NCBI GenBank assembly: GCA_037447655.1 | Contig: JBBHKE010000254.1 | Span: 38,662 to 102,661 of the forward strand | Origin: Zygnema cylindricum | Taxonomy: Eukaryota; Streptophyta; Zygnematophyceae; Zygnematales; Zygnemataceae | Direction of reading: 5' to 3' | DNA length: 64,000 bases | Shown: piece after piece, positions 1 to 9,449 of the stretch | Position numbering within the stretch: position 1 is the stretch's first letter | Layout of the letters: every line of letters starts with the position of its first letter | Program-made: the position numbers and the translations under genes | Notes under the pieces: generated by a model | What the model saw: the letters and a program-made list of their open reading frames with translations, nothing else | What the model was told of the DNA's origin: nothing | Databases searched by the model: none

Positions 1-242
1 GTTTTGATGATGTGCTCAATGGCTTCGTATGATAACCGATTTATACTGTTTCCTATAACGCCTCATATAGGCTTGGACACTGAGATCGTTGTTCTTATTT
101 TGCCTAGGTCCAGCAGTTGCTGAGAACGTTGGGTAAGGTTTTGGTAGGCGCGGAACCCTTCGTGAGAGCTACCTGAAATAGCAGCGAGAAGATAATTGCG
201 GTTAACCGATGCTGAGGTAAAAACAACATCAGCTGATAGAAA

Positions 243-665
243 TCAGAAGTGGCTAACGAATTTTCGGTCGCGGTCGCTTACAATCTTCTTAGGGAGTCTT
301 TGATGACGGGATATCTCACGGAAGAAGAGATCCGGGACATGTCGAGCCGTAGCCGTGGTTTTGATGGGGAGGAAATGGGCCATCTTCGAAAGATAGTCGA
401 CTACAACAAAAATGGAGTCGTAGCCAATTGGCGTTAATAGAAGAGCGACGATAAAGTCCATCGAGAGTGCTTCCCAAGGCGCGGATGGTTTTGGAATGGG
501 TTGCAAGAGTCGTTGACGACCTGGATCCGTTTTATTCTTGTTGCTAGAGTCACAGGTTCGGATATACTCCGCAATATCCTTTGTCATATTTAGCCAATAG
601 TATGCTTCGGTAACTCGTGTAGTAGTTTTGTCTCGTCCGAAGTGTCCGCTGAGGGGGTTTGTCAC
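243..665 (-). pseudogene. Gypsy-1 integrase fragment
   Basis: This 140-codon stretch is a Ty3/gypsy integrase. The zinc-binding region reads H-x3-4-style near GHFGRDKTTTRV and continues to TCDSSNKNK, where the usual second cysteine of the CxxC pair is serine. The catalytic core shows the first Asp in SMDFIVALL and the second in IVSDRDRKFVS. The first ~240 bases of the window should hold the rest of the core but carry stops. It would have joined element cDNA to chromosomal DNA; the lost cysteine and the stops make activity unlikely. Confidence 0.85.
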
Positions 666-996
666 GACTTAATTGCAAAATAGTATGTCGTAACTCTTGA
701 TTTGTCTGAATATACAATCGGGTTGTCTAACTCGGTTTATACCGCCACATGTAGTTGGCAGTTTGAACCAATATCTTTCTTTTGACGAGTTCCGCGATTG
801 TGTCGTCGCCTTAGTAAGCCGCCCTAATTCTATCCAGCCACTTTTCGTCCACTTGCACCGTACTCGTTACATTTTTGATTTTCAGGTCGTTAAGTTTGTC
901 GACTGCGATAATATTTGCTTTCAAAGATTCATCCTTGCGTTCCTGCAATAGCTGCGATAGATTCGCCGCGATCAGCGCAGCGACGCCTGGTCTTCT

Positions 997-1437
997 TCAC
1001 AAAGCATCAACAGGATTCGTTTTACCGGGCTTGTATTCGATGGTTAACTCTAGTTTGAAAGTTTGTAGGAATGTCATCCACTTAGCATGTTTCTTGGATA
1101 ACTTCGGTTGTGTTTGCATATATTGTAACGCATGGTGGTCAGTAATCACAGTGATCCGCTTCCCTTGAACGTAACACTTAGACACTTCCAACGCATTAAC
1201 GATGGCTATTGTTTTTTTCTCGTGAGTGGCCCAATTAAGTTCTGCCGCATTTAGTTTACGACTATCTTACACGATGGGTTGTAGACCTCTTCCATGATCT
1301 TGCATAAGAATCGCTCCAATAGCCGTATCACTCGCGTCAGTGATTATTGTCCAAGGTAACTTTGAATTGGGAACCGCTAACACAGGGGCGGTAACCAACC
1401 GCTCCATTACCGTGTTAAAGGCTCCCTCCTACATTTT
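997..1437 (-). pseudogene. Gypsy-1 RNase H region
   Basis: Minus-strand translation gives an RNase H-like segment with ITVITDHHALQYM, then a stretch ending in IEYKPGKTNPVDAL. The TDHHAL and the 'YKPGK.N..DAL' motifs are typical of Ty3/gypsy RNase H, which removes the RNA strand during reverse transcription. At least one stop (around 1266) separates it from the RT part, so it is non-functional in this copy. Confidence 0.8.
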
Positions 1438-1440
1438 TTC

Positions 1441-2112
1441 CTACTCATAAGGCACATCATTTTTGAGCAAATCAGTGAGTGGTGCGGCGATTTTTGCAAA
1501 TCCCTCGACCAACCATCTATAGTAAGAACATAGCCCAAGGAAGCTCCTCAACTCCGTGATATTTTTTTGTTGCGGCCACTCCTTGACTGCATTAGTTTTG
1601 TTGGGGTCTACTGCGATTCCATTTTGACTGACCACATGGCCTAAAATTGCCACATTTTCCTTCAAAAACTCACATTTACTCGTTTTGGCATACAACTTGT
1701 TTTCCCTTAGGATTTGTAACACGGTTCTCAGGTGTTTTACATGGTCCTCTAGCGTTTCACTGTACAATAGGATGTCGTCCAAGAAGACTTTTACGAATGC
1801 GTCCAGATATTGTCGAAAGATAGATTTCATCAAGTGCATAAAGGTAGCGGGGGCATTAGTCAATCCAAATGGCATGACTAGGAGTTGGAAATGACCGTAC
1901 CGCGTTCTGAATGCAGTCTTCTCCACATCCTCCTCCGCAATTCTAATCTGGTGGTATCTACTACGCAAGTCTATCTTAGAGAAGTAACTAGTACCCCTTA
2001 GTCTACCTAACAACTCGTTGATCTTGGGAAGAGGATACGCGTTTTTTACCATTAATTTATTTAGCGCTCGGTAATCCACACATATATGGAAGCCTCCATC
2101 TTTCTTGGACAC
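1441..2112 (-). pseudogene. Gypsy-1 reverse transcriptase
   Basis: A 223-codon open stretch covers most of the RT palm and fingers. Visible motifs are [31 protein letters not shown] (first catalytic Asp), [13 protein letters not shown], and the catalytic FLDDILLYS. It ends in the connection region, [13 protein letters not shown]. These are the canonical Ty3/gypsy RT blocks. The N-terminal part continues to 2329 ([17 protein letters not shown]) but has stops. The reading then resumes at 6461 beyond the inserted Copia-type element, at a YADVFP-type segment. Confidence 0.92.
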
Positions 2113-2334
2113 AAAAAGGAAGGGGGCTCCATAAGGTGATTTGCTCGGTTCAATGGCTCAGGCCTCGACCAACTCTGAAAGTTACTTTTTGAGGTCATCT
2201 AACTCGGTATAACTCATCTTATACATCATGTTGGTCGGGGGCAATGCTCCATGAAAAAGCTCAATTTTGTGGTTTACGTCGCGTTTTGGAGGTTATCCTT
2301 CCGAGAGTTTTGGGGGAAAAACATCAGCATACTC

Positions 2335-3470
2335 TGTTGATATTTGAGTATTTTCTAGGTCTATTAGGATAGAAAAAGAGCAAAGACAGCCTGTCTCTAA
2401 CTCCCTTCTCCAAGCCCCCACACTTGTCGTAGTCACTGAAGGCTGGATTGCGAGCTAGAGCCATGGCTGCCTAAGCTCACTAGAAAAGACAGGGGCTGAT
2501 TTAGGTAGATGTACCAAAAGGTACTTGACGGACCCAGGATTTGATCCTGGTACCTACCGTCCGTCAAGTCACCCGTAGCCGGTAGCTTTGTCTGATTAGT
2601 CTAGGACTAGTGCTAAAGTATAATGGGTTTTATATGTATATAAACAGTTAAACGTAGGATCTTCCATTTAACTGGATCACGGTTTATTAGGCATAGAATC
2701 AGTTGTACTATTAGTACCGGACGAAAGAAATAGTACGGACATTTGTTTCGACGGTCCTTATTTAATACGAATATTAATCGGACGGCCGTGGTTAGCGCCA
2801 ACTTTGCGGAAAGGACAATTTGGCGGTTTGCGGACTCCGCCACTCTGGATGACACGTGGCAACATCATACGGGTTTACAGAATCTCCGAAATGGACGACA
2901 TCAAATCCGAATGTGATAAATGTCGCATAATGGCGACGTCGTACACTGTCCGTACAGAAAGTACATCGGTATCTGTACTTTATTGTACCGTACAGTCATG
3001 TGATTGGTCAGTACCTCAGTACTAGGGGGTTTAGAGAGGGGTTTAGGACTTAGAATATTTTGGGTAGATAGCCGCCTCTCCCAAAGAGCATCCTATATAA
3101 ATGGAAAACTTTGGCCAGCCATAACTATCAACTCAGTTGACCAAATTCAATGATTCTTTTTGCTGCAAACTCACGAGAGTCTATGCTACACAAGGGTGTA
3201 GTCGGTCAGAGTGTTTGCCTGCCACGGTGGCTGAATTTCTAAGGGAAAGTAAAAGTGGGTGAATGTGTCCAAATCTCATAATCTAACATTGCATTCTGTG
3301 GTGGATTTGAACACACATAAAGTCTTATTTCACAAGGGTGAAGCTGTAATGGGGTTTTGATTGTCAAGGGGTCAATCATTTCGGTTTATATAAACTTGGA
3401 GTCGGCACTATCTAGATTAGCTTCTTTTGATCTGCGAATTCTGTGTGGCAATGGAGCCTATAGAATTTCA
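2335..3470 (+). repeat. 5' LTR of gag-only Copia-type element
   Basis: Same length as the 3' LTR (5320-6455) with scattered substitutions. A TATA-like CCTATATAAATGG lies near 3090, where an LTR promoter would be expected. The LTR contains a perfect-stem hairpin at 2524-2568 and, unusually, the gag start codon at 3451, 20 bp before its end. Confidence 0.92.
2524..2568 (+). promoter_or_regulatory. Two-tier hairpin with T-arm/B-box-like core in the Copia-type LTR
   Basis: An outer 10-bp perfect stem (CTTGACGGAC with GTCCGTCAAG) encloses a 7-bp inner stem CCAGGAT-TTG-ATCCTGG. On the minus strand the inner part reads GGATCAAATCC, close to the pol III B-box/T-arm consensus GGTTCAAATCC. The 3' LTR (5509-5553) keeps the structure with a G-U change, and the solo LTR keeps the core near 6976. 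The function is unknown. Confidence 0.5.
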
Positions 3471-5301
3471 GGTTATGGGCCCACCATCTAGGGTGCCTAT
3501 GTTCGATGGAACAGACTTCACTTATTGGGAGTTTACAATTGAGGGATTGCTTTTCGAGAAGCACTTATGGGGAATTGTTTCGGGACAAGTGAGATGTCCG
3601 CCACCTGGCTTTGGAGGAGCTTACTATGGAGAATCATCTGAGGCTGCCCAGAAAATCAACCGGAGTTCAGATGCAACGGAAGGTGAAGGGAAAAACCTTG
3701 GCGTGGATGGGGAAATAGGGGAGAAGGAAAAAGGGACACCTATGGTGAGGGGAGTTAGGCTCTCCGCTACGGTTCCACTTGTGAGGGTTATAACTGAACC
3801 AAAAACAGAAGAAAATGACAGAAAAATTTGGGAATATAAAAACACCATAGAAAAACATCTCATACTTAGATATGTGTCTAAGTCGATAGCTATCACTCTT
3901 TTAAATCTAACCAAGTCTTCGGAAATTTGGGAAACACAAATTCAGATTCATAAGAGTGAGACTATACAAAGGCATCAGTTAGTAAAACAAGAAATAGAGG
4001 CCTATGTTTATAAAGGCGGTAGCATGATAGAGCTTTGCAATGATATTGCTGCGTTATATGTTGAGCTAGCTAGTGCGGGATATGTAGAAGCTCAGGAGAG
4101 AAAGATTAATACACTAATCATGAAGCTCCCATATGGGTACGAAGACATCATTTACCGTATGCAGGGAGTGGATGTCTCCTCATGGACTGGGAGCATTACA
4201 ATGGGGATAATTCTTGTGAGGGAAAGCACTTTGGAGCTTCGTATGGGAAGTGACAGGGTGTCTGCATTTACAGCTGGTGGTGATTGGCGTAAGCATGATG
4301 AGAGGAAGAAAGACAAAGGTAAATCTTATCGGAACTTTGGTGGAAAGAGATGGAGAGGAAAAGAAAGGGGAGCTTTGAAAAAAAGGGTTTGCTTCTTTTG
4401 TAGAGAACCGGGTCACTATATGGACGAGTGTCCTCGTTTGGAAGAACTTAGAAGTTGGAGTGTGAATGAGGAGGAAGAAGGGGAAGAGGAGAAAGAGGAT
4501 GAAGAAATCTTGGAGCTTCTTCACATCGGTAGAATGGAGAAGAGAGAAAAGTACACAGAAATTCCACGAAGACAACAGTGTGCTTTTGGAGGTATACGGG
4601 AAGTAAAGGGAAGGGAGGTACTTGAGGAAGTTAGATATGATGTGGATGTCAAGGAGTGTAGAAAATTTGACTTAGAAATGAGTAAGTCGGATCTAGGATC
4701 AATTATTGAAAAAGGGAAAAATAAAAATAATAAGGATAATTTTATAGATATTTTGGAAAAAGAAAACTGGTTGGAAAGGGAGACTTCTACGGATTCCGAG
4801 GAAAGGGGAGAAGTGAAAATAGAAGGGGTTTTAAAGGATAGGGGAGAACAGGACTATTTAATGAAAGGTTTAGGGGAGGAGAAATATTTATTGGGAATAA
4901 ATTTAGAAAGAGAGAGTGAGGAAAGTTCAATTTTTGGGGGTAATGGGTTTGACATCACTAAAGGGAGTGATGAGATTTATGAAGGTGTGCCTGTAAAAGG
5001 GTTAGCTTCTGGGTGTGTGTTGCAGATTGGAAATGGGGCTGGCTATTTGGATTGTCAGAGGGAAATTGGATTTAGTGTGGATAGAAAGGAGATGAGGTGG
5101 ATAAAATCTTGGCTCCGATTTATGAAAAATGGGATGCTAAATAAAATGCGTGGTGCAATTATTATTTTGGTTCATCTAATGCACTGTTGTAAATACGATA
5201 ATAATTTTCTTAAGTTTATGAAAGGTAAAGGAAAAAGAAAAAGAAAAAAAAAGGGGGAGGGGATGTTTGTTTATTTGTTTGTGGGAGGTGAAAGGAAATA
5301 G
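3451..5301 (+). CDS. gag: Gag protein of Copia-type element
   Basis: From ATG 3451 the frame runs 616 codons. Residues ~10-45 (SRVPMFDGTDFTYWEF) match the Copia gag N-terminus, which binds the capsid lattice. A zinc knuckle C-x2-C-x4-H-x4-C (CFFCREPGHYMDEC) lies near residue 320 and would bind RNA. The C-terminal ~280 residues are acidic and lysine-rich with no protease motif, and the last ~15 residues are a basic K/R run. The ATG lies inside the LTR (MEPIEFQ), so the translation start and primer site overlap the coding frame. An upstream TTG-started extension is not credible. The frame is intact, implying recent insertion or selection. It would act in cytoplasmic virus-like particles with enzymes supplied by another Copia element. 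Confidence 0.88.
   Translation: MEPIEFQVMGPPSRVPMFDGTDFTYWEFTIEGLLFEKHLWGIVSGQVRCPPPGFGGAYYGESSEAAQKINRSSDATEGEGKNLGVDGEIGEKEKGTPMVRGVRLSATVPLVRVITEPKTEENDRKIWEYKNTIEKHLILRYVSKSIAITLLNLTKSSEIWETQIQIHKSETIQRHQLVKQEIEAYVYKGGSMIELCNDIAALYVELASAGYVEAQERKINTLIMKLPYGYEDIIYRMQGVDVSSWTGSITMGIILVRESTLELRMGSDRVSAFTAGGDWRKHDERKKDKGKSYRNFGGKRWRGKERGALKKRVCFFCREPGHYMDECPRLEELRSWSVNEEEEGEEEKEDEEILELLHIGRMEKREKYTEIPRRQQCAFGGIREVKGREVLEEVRYDVDVKECRKFDLEMSKSDLGSIIEKGKNKNNKDNFIDILEKENWLERETSTDSEERGEVKIEGVLKDRGEQDYLMKGLGEEKYLLGINLERESEESSIFGGNGFDITKGSDEIYEGVPVKGLASGCVLQIGNGAGYLDCQREIGFSVDRKEMRWIKSWLRFMKNGMLNKMRGAIIILVHLMHCCKYDNNFLKFMKGKGKRKRKKKGEGMFVYLFVGGERK
3471..3486 (+). other. Primer-binding site, half-tRNA(iMet) type
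   Basis: GGTTATGGGCCCACCA starts immediately after the 5' LTR. It is the exact complement of the anticodon stem-loop of plant initiator tRNA-Met (TGGTGGGCCCATAACC), not of the tRNA 3' end. Drosophila copia and yeast Ty5 are known to prime from such a cleaved half-tRNA. The tRNA match is from memory of the plant tRNA sequence. Confidence 0.85.
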
Positions 5302-5319
5302 ACTAGAAAATAAGGGGAG

Positions 5320-6455
5320 TGTTGATATTTGAGTATTTTCTAGGTCTATTAGGATAGAAAAAGAGCAAAGACAGCCTGTCTCTAACTCCCTTCTCCAAGC
5401 CCCCACACTTGCCGTAGTCACTGAAGGCTGGATTGGGAGCTAGAGCCATGGCTGCCTAAGCTCACTAGAGAAGACAGGGGCTGATTTAGGTAGATGTACC
5501 AAAAGGTACTTGACGGACCCAGGATTTGATCCTGGTACCTATTGTCCATCAAGTCACCCATAGCCGGTAGCTTTGTCCGATTAGTCTAGGACTAGTGCTA
5601 AAGTATAATGGGTTTTATATGTATATAAACAGTTAAACGTAGGATCTTCCATTTAACTGGATCACAGTTTATTAGACATATAATCAGTTGTACTATTAGT
5701 ATCAGACGAAACAAATAATACGGACATTTGTTTCGACGGTCCTTATTTAACACGAATATTAATCGAACGGTCGTGGTTAGCGCCGGCTTCGTCAAAAGGA
5801 CAATTTGGCGGTTTGCGGACTCCGCCACTCTGGATGACACGTGGCAACATCATACGGGTTTACGGAATCTCCGGAACGGAAGACAACAAATCTGGATGTG
5901 ACAAATGTCGCATAATGGCAACGTCGTACACTGTCCGTACAGAAAGTACATCGGCATCTGTACTTTATTGTACGGTACAGTCCTGTGATTGGTCAGTACC
6001 TCAGTACTAGGGGGTTTAGAGAGGGGTTTAGGACTTAGAATATTTTGGGTAGATAGCCGCCTCTCCCAGAGAGCATCCTATATAAATGGAAAACGTTGGC
6101 CAGCCATAACTATCAACTCAGTTGACCAAATTCAGTGATTCTTTTTGCTACGGACTCATGGGAGTCCAAGCTACACAGGGGTGTAGTCGGTCAGAGTGTT
6201 TGCCTGCCAGGGTGGCTGAATTTATAAGGGAAAGTCAAAGTGGGTGAATGTGTCCAAACCCCATAATCTAACTTTGCATTCTGTGGTGGAACTGAACACA
6301 CAGAAAGTCTTATTTCACAGGGGTGAAGCTGTAACGGGGTTCTTATTGTCAAGGGGTCAATCATTTGGGTTTATATAAACTTAGAGTCGGCACTATCTAG
6401 ATTAGCTTTTTTTTATCTGCGGATTTTGTGTGGCAATGGAGCCCAAAGAATTTCA
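5320..6455 (+). repeat. 3' LTR of gag-only Copia-type element
   Basis: Direct repeat of 2335-3470 at the same length, starting TGTTGATATTT right after the polypurine run at ~5311-5319 and ending AATTTCA before the duplicated target tactc. Small differences from the 5' LTR show the insertion is not brand new. Confidence 0.92.
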
Positions 6456-6460
6456 TACTC

Positions 6461-6738
6461 CTCGAGAAGTTTTGTCACGACTTCCGGGGCTTCAACAGAA
6501 GCCTTTCCTACGTTGTCCTCTCCTTTGGAGTCAAAGTCGGGATCCTTTCTTATCCACTCCTCCGGAATGTGCTCCTTAATTCCTCTACGGGTTGTACGAC
6601 CGCCAATCCAATTATTTTCCCTTTCTTGAGTGCCCTCTTATGATGTAAAGCCCAAAGCAGGCGTCGCTCTTCCAGACCTTTACCAAACACTCCAGTGTTT
6701 ACCTCGTACTCTTTTTCGCCTTTCTTGACCCTCATACT
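6461..6738 (-). pseudogene. Gypsy-1 protease-RT linker, resumed
   Basis: Minus-strand reading continues the gypsy-1 polyprotein between the two inserted elements. It carries the segment EEYADVFP-like at its RT side and VKKGEKEYEVN and KKGKIIGLAVVQ further upstream. It joins in frame to RT at 2329 and to the protease-side sequence at 7819 when the insertions are ignored. The region links protease to RT and has no catalytic motif of its own. Confidence 0.75.
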
Positions 6739-6743
6739 GTTGT

Positions 6744-7813
6744 TGTAGAAATTAATGGTACGTTTAAAGTATTTTCTAGGTCTAAATAGAAATATAGGAA
6801 AAAGCCGAGGCAGTCTACCTCTAACTTCTCTCTCCAACTTCTCAAACTTGTCGCAGTCATTGAGAAATTGGAGAGGAAGCTAGAGCCATGGCTACCTAGG
6901 CTATCCAGAGGTTTACGGGAAATATGTATATTAGTTTATTTACCGTTAGAGGTTTATTTACTAAAAGGATATGTGTTGCCCCCAGGATTTGATCCTAGTA
7001 CCTGCCAGACAGTAAGCAGCCGGTAGCCGGTAGCCTTATCCGTTATGTCTAGACCTAGTGTTACGTGCTATTGCGTTTGATATTTACTTATACATTACCA
7101 AGTAGGATAATTCATTTAACTGAAACTATTTACGGGATACATAGATTCAGTAATGTAAAAGTACGGATTGTGGTACGGATAAATAAACGAATACCGCCCA
7201 TTTGTTTCTTTAGCGAAACGAATACCGCGCAGGTATTTATTACGGCTACGATTAAATGTGAATTTAATCGGACGGTCGGAATGAACGCCGAGATCGCGGA
7301 AGAGGATTTCGGCGGTTTGTGGTCATCGCCACATCAGATGACACGTGGCGGAATAACATTGGATCGCGGCATCTCCGAGGATTAAGGGAGCAAATCCGGA
7401 TATACCACGTGTCGACATTTAGGCCATGTCGTACAATGTCCGTACAAAAAGTACACCGGCAGTTGTACTTTTGTGTACGGAAGTGGAATATGATTGGCTC
7501 CATACATCAATAGATAGAGTCTCTGAGAGAGATATGACTTAGAAAAATTAGAAGATAGGACCCTCTCTCCCAGAGAGCTTCTGTACAAAAGGTCAACTTT
7601 GACCCTCTATAACTTATTGCTCAGGGGAGCAAATTTAGAGATTTTTTTTGGTATCGACTGAAAGGGGTCTTGCCTTCACAAGGGTGAAGTTAGTCAGATT
7701 TTTGTCTGCCAGGGTGGCATTTGTTCTTGCTGAAACATAAAGGGGTTAGGGTTATCCTAGAGGCTTCTTGGAAGCTGTCCACTCTGAAGACTTATGGAGG
7801 TCTCAGAGTTTCA
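6744..7813 (+). repeat. Solo LTR related to the Copia-type element
   Basis: A 1070-bp sequence starts TGTAGAAATTAATGG and ends GAGTTTCA. It shares blocks with the complete LTRs (GTATTTTCTAGGTCT near the start, CCAGGATTTGATCC, and an ATGGAGG start codon before the end). The 5-bp duplication gttgt is at 6739-6743 and 7814-7818. The gypsy-1 reading passes directly from ATTAAATGGAGGAACAAC to AACAGTATGAGG across it. A solo LTR of this kind forms by recombination between the two LTRs of a full element. It is a diverged subfamily of the 2335-6455 element. Confidence 0.85.
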
Positions 7814-7818
7814 GTTGT

Positions 7819-8158
7819 TCCTCCATTTAATCGTCGGATTCCACTTTTGCAACCATAACTTTCCCAAGATTACCTCATGATCCCCGAGCGGTAATACGTG
7901 GAGTGTCTCATACCAATGAAAGCTCCCCATACCAACCCGCAGTCGAGGTGTGCGATAGGTGATGCAAATGGAGGTACCATGGGCCTGTTGGACCGATTGT
8001 TCATCCGGAACAATTATGAGAGGCAACTTCAACGATTTCACCAACTTCTCGTTGATGAAATTCCCCGACCCTTCAGAGTCAACCAAGAAGTTGATTACAT
8101 TACCCCTAATTTTTCCTTTAAAAACGAAGGGGTCTCCACCTTTTCCAACTAACCTCAT
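7819..8158 (-). pseudogene. Gypsy-1 aspartic protease
   Basis: The minus frame contains NFLVDSEGSGNFINEKLV, a degraded form of the retropepsin active site (usually D-S-G-A/S). It is followed by HVLPLGDHEVILGKLWLQKWNPTI, the classical C-terminal protease block of plant gypsy elements. The protease would cut the gag-pol polyprotein. The inserted Glu in the active site suggests it is dead. Confidence 0.82.
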
Positions 8159-9062
8159 GACATTAAGTGTGCCTTTTCTAGGGTTTTATCTCCTTGGACA
8201 TTCTTTGGCCATATGGTCTCATGGACCACACTGGAAGCATAATCCATTTTGCCTCCACTTTTGGAGCTCCTCGGGGGACATGTCATTGGTCTTCTTCTTA
8301 GTGGTCTTCTTCTTTCTTTTAATTGCGTTGACCGAATCCCCGTCCTCCTTGATTGCTCCCAACTCCATAGTGGTCGGACCATCATCTTTTGAGCCTCCTC
8401 CGCTACTACTCGATTCGAAATGATAGGACCTACGAAGAGTGAAGTCTACGGAGTCGGTCCGTTCCGCGAACTGAACAATTGCCAAGAGACTAGGAGTTCT
8501 TGTTTCATGTGCGAGCCACTGTTCCACATCCCTCCGCATAAACACCTTAAATAACATATCGATCAACCGCTTCATCCTCTGTCATCGTTGGGATTTGGAC
8601 CTTGCATTCCAAGAATCGTTGAGTGTACTCCAAAATTGAAGTCTGTTGTTTCAACACCGAAATTCTATCCTTTGTAGCCTTGACAGTTCACTGGTTGTTA
8701 GCAGTCACGAAGAGAAAAAACAAACAAACAGGGTCCAATCAGCGGGTACCTCGCGTCTTCCACCATTGCTCTCTACCACGCTCCTGCTGCTGTAAACCCC
8801 CCGCATAGTGAATCTTATCGCGATCGGACAGGCTGGGAAAATTCTCCAAGTAGTTCCCAATCGAGAATAACCACGCAACGAGATTCTTGTGCTTGGCACG
8901 GTCGAACTCATCAGGCAATCTCAACTTCATTCTCCTCAAATCTCTCTCTATGCTTCCATGTGCTCGATCAATAAGACGAGTTTCCAAAGTTGCGACGGTG
9001 TCACTCAGGTGAGCATTTTGCAATCTGACATTCTCCAGTTCTCGAAAAACACGCTCCAACAT
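8155..9062 (-). pseudogene. gag: Gypsy-1 gag with damaged zinc knuckle
   Basis: Two overlapping minus frames carry gag. At 8739-9062, VRLQNAHLSDTVATLETRL and RRMKLRLPDEFDRAKHKNL precede WLFSIGNYLENF, a gypsy gag core. At 8155-8575 there is a knuckle remnant, GLCFQCGPHETIWPKN, in which the last cysteine is lost. At least one frameshift (8576-8738) divides them. Gag would form the particle shell and bind genomic RNA. Confidence 0.72.
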
Positions 9063-9113
9063 GTCAATTGTGGAGACACCGTGGCCTTCTATACTATTGA
9101 GTCACGGGGAATA

Positions 9114-9125
9114 GCTCCAATACCA
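9114..9125 (-). other. Primer-binding site of gypsy-1 (iMet type)
   Basis: Minus strand TGGTATTGGAGC lies next to the LTR end. It differs from the plant initiator-Met primer site TGGTATCAGAGC at two bases. Confidence 0.7.
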
Positions 9126-9126
9126 A

Positions 9127-9449
9127 TGTAAAAGAGTAACCCAGACACCACGTCCTCGATGCACAGCGGAATATTCCCAGCGATTCACTCGTAGCAACAG
9201 TAAGGTCACACAGTGTACACAAGGGAAAGTTGTAGCTTTATTAATCACGAGGAGATTAAAAGATTGAATGCTCGTTGTCAGAAGTCTACTTGCAAAAGAG
9301 TGTCCTCTTGACTAAGTCTACCCACTATTTAAACTAGTTTCTTTCTAGTCAATCCGATACTACAGTTGGTCAACTATGTGCACGTGGATACTCTTCATTA
9401 ACTGTACCCTATCCACACTAGGTTCTAGAACTTTATAGTTCAATCTACA
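9127..9449 (-). repeat. 5' LTR of gypsy-1
   Basis: About 323 bp bounded by TG...CA (plus strand TGTAAAAGAG to AATCTACA). A TATTTAAAC box near 9330 could serve as the LTR TATA box. The outer border is inferred only from the TG..CA ends and the change to transposon-like sequence at 9450, because the partner LTR is outside the window. Confidence 0.6.

Larger units (their letters stand above)
2335..6455 (+). mobile_element. Gag-only Copia-type LTR retrotransposon (TR-GAG-like)
   Basis: Two 1136-bp direct repeats (2335-3470 and 5320-6455) both start TGTTGATATTTGAG and end AATTTCA. They flank a 1.85-kb interior holding a single gag frame. The 5-bp target duplication tactc sits at 2330-2334 and 6456-6460. 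The primer site directly follows the 5' LTR, and a purine run (AAGGGGAG) directly precedes the 3' LTR. No protease, integrase or RT is present, so the element is non-autonomous and matches the published class of terminal-repeat retrotransposons carrying only GAG. It is inserted in the gypsy-1 RT/protease linker. Confidence 0.93.
1..9449 (-). mobile_element. Ty3/gypsy LTR retrotransposon 1, decayed, runs off left edge
   Basis: In minus orientation the element reads, from right to left, LTR (9127-9449), primer site (9114-9125), gag, zinc knuckle, protease, reverse transcriptase, RNase H and integrase. This protease-RT-RNase H-integrase order is that of Ty3/gypsy (Metaviridae-like) elements. The second LTR must lie left of base 1. 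Stop codons and frameshifts break every domain, so the copy is dead. Two younger elements sit inside it (2335-6455 and 6744-7813). Removing either one restores reading-frame continuity across its target site, which supports the nesting order. Confidence 0.9.

Noticed and set aside
7264-7588. Short frames within the solo LTR
   Set aside because: They lie inside LTR sequence that is non-coding in the complete element.
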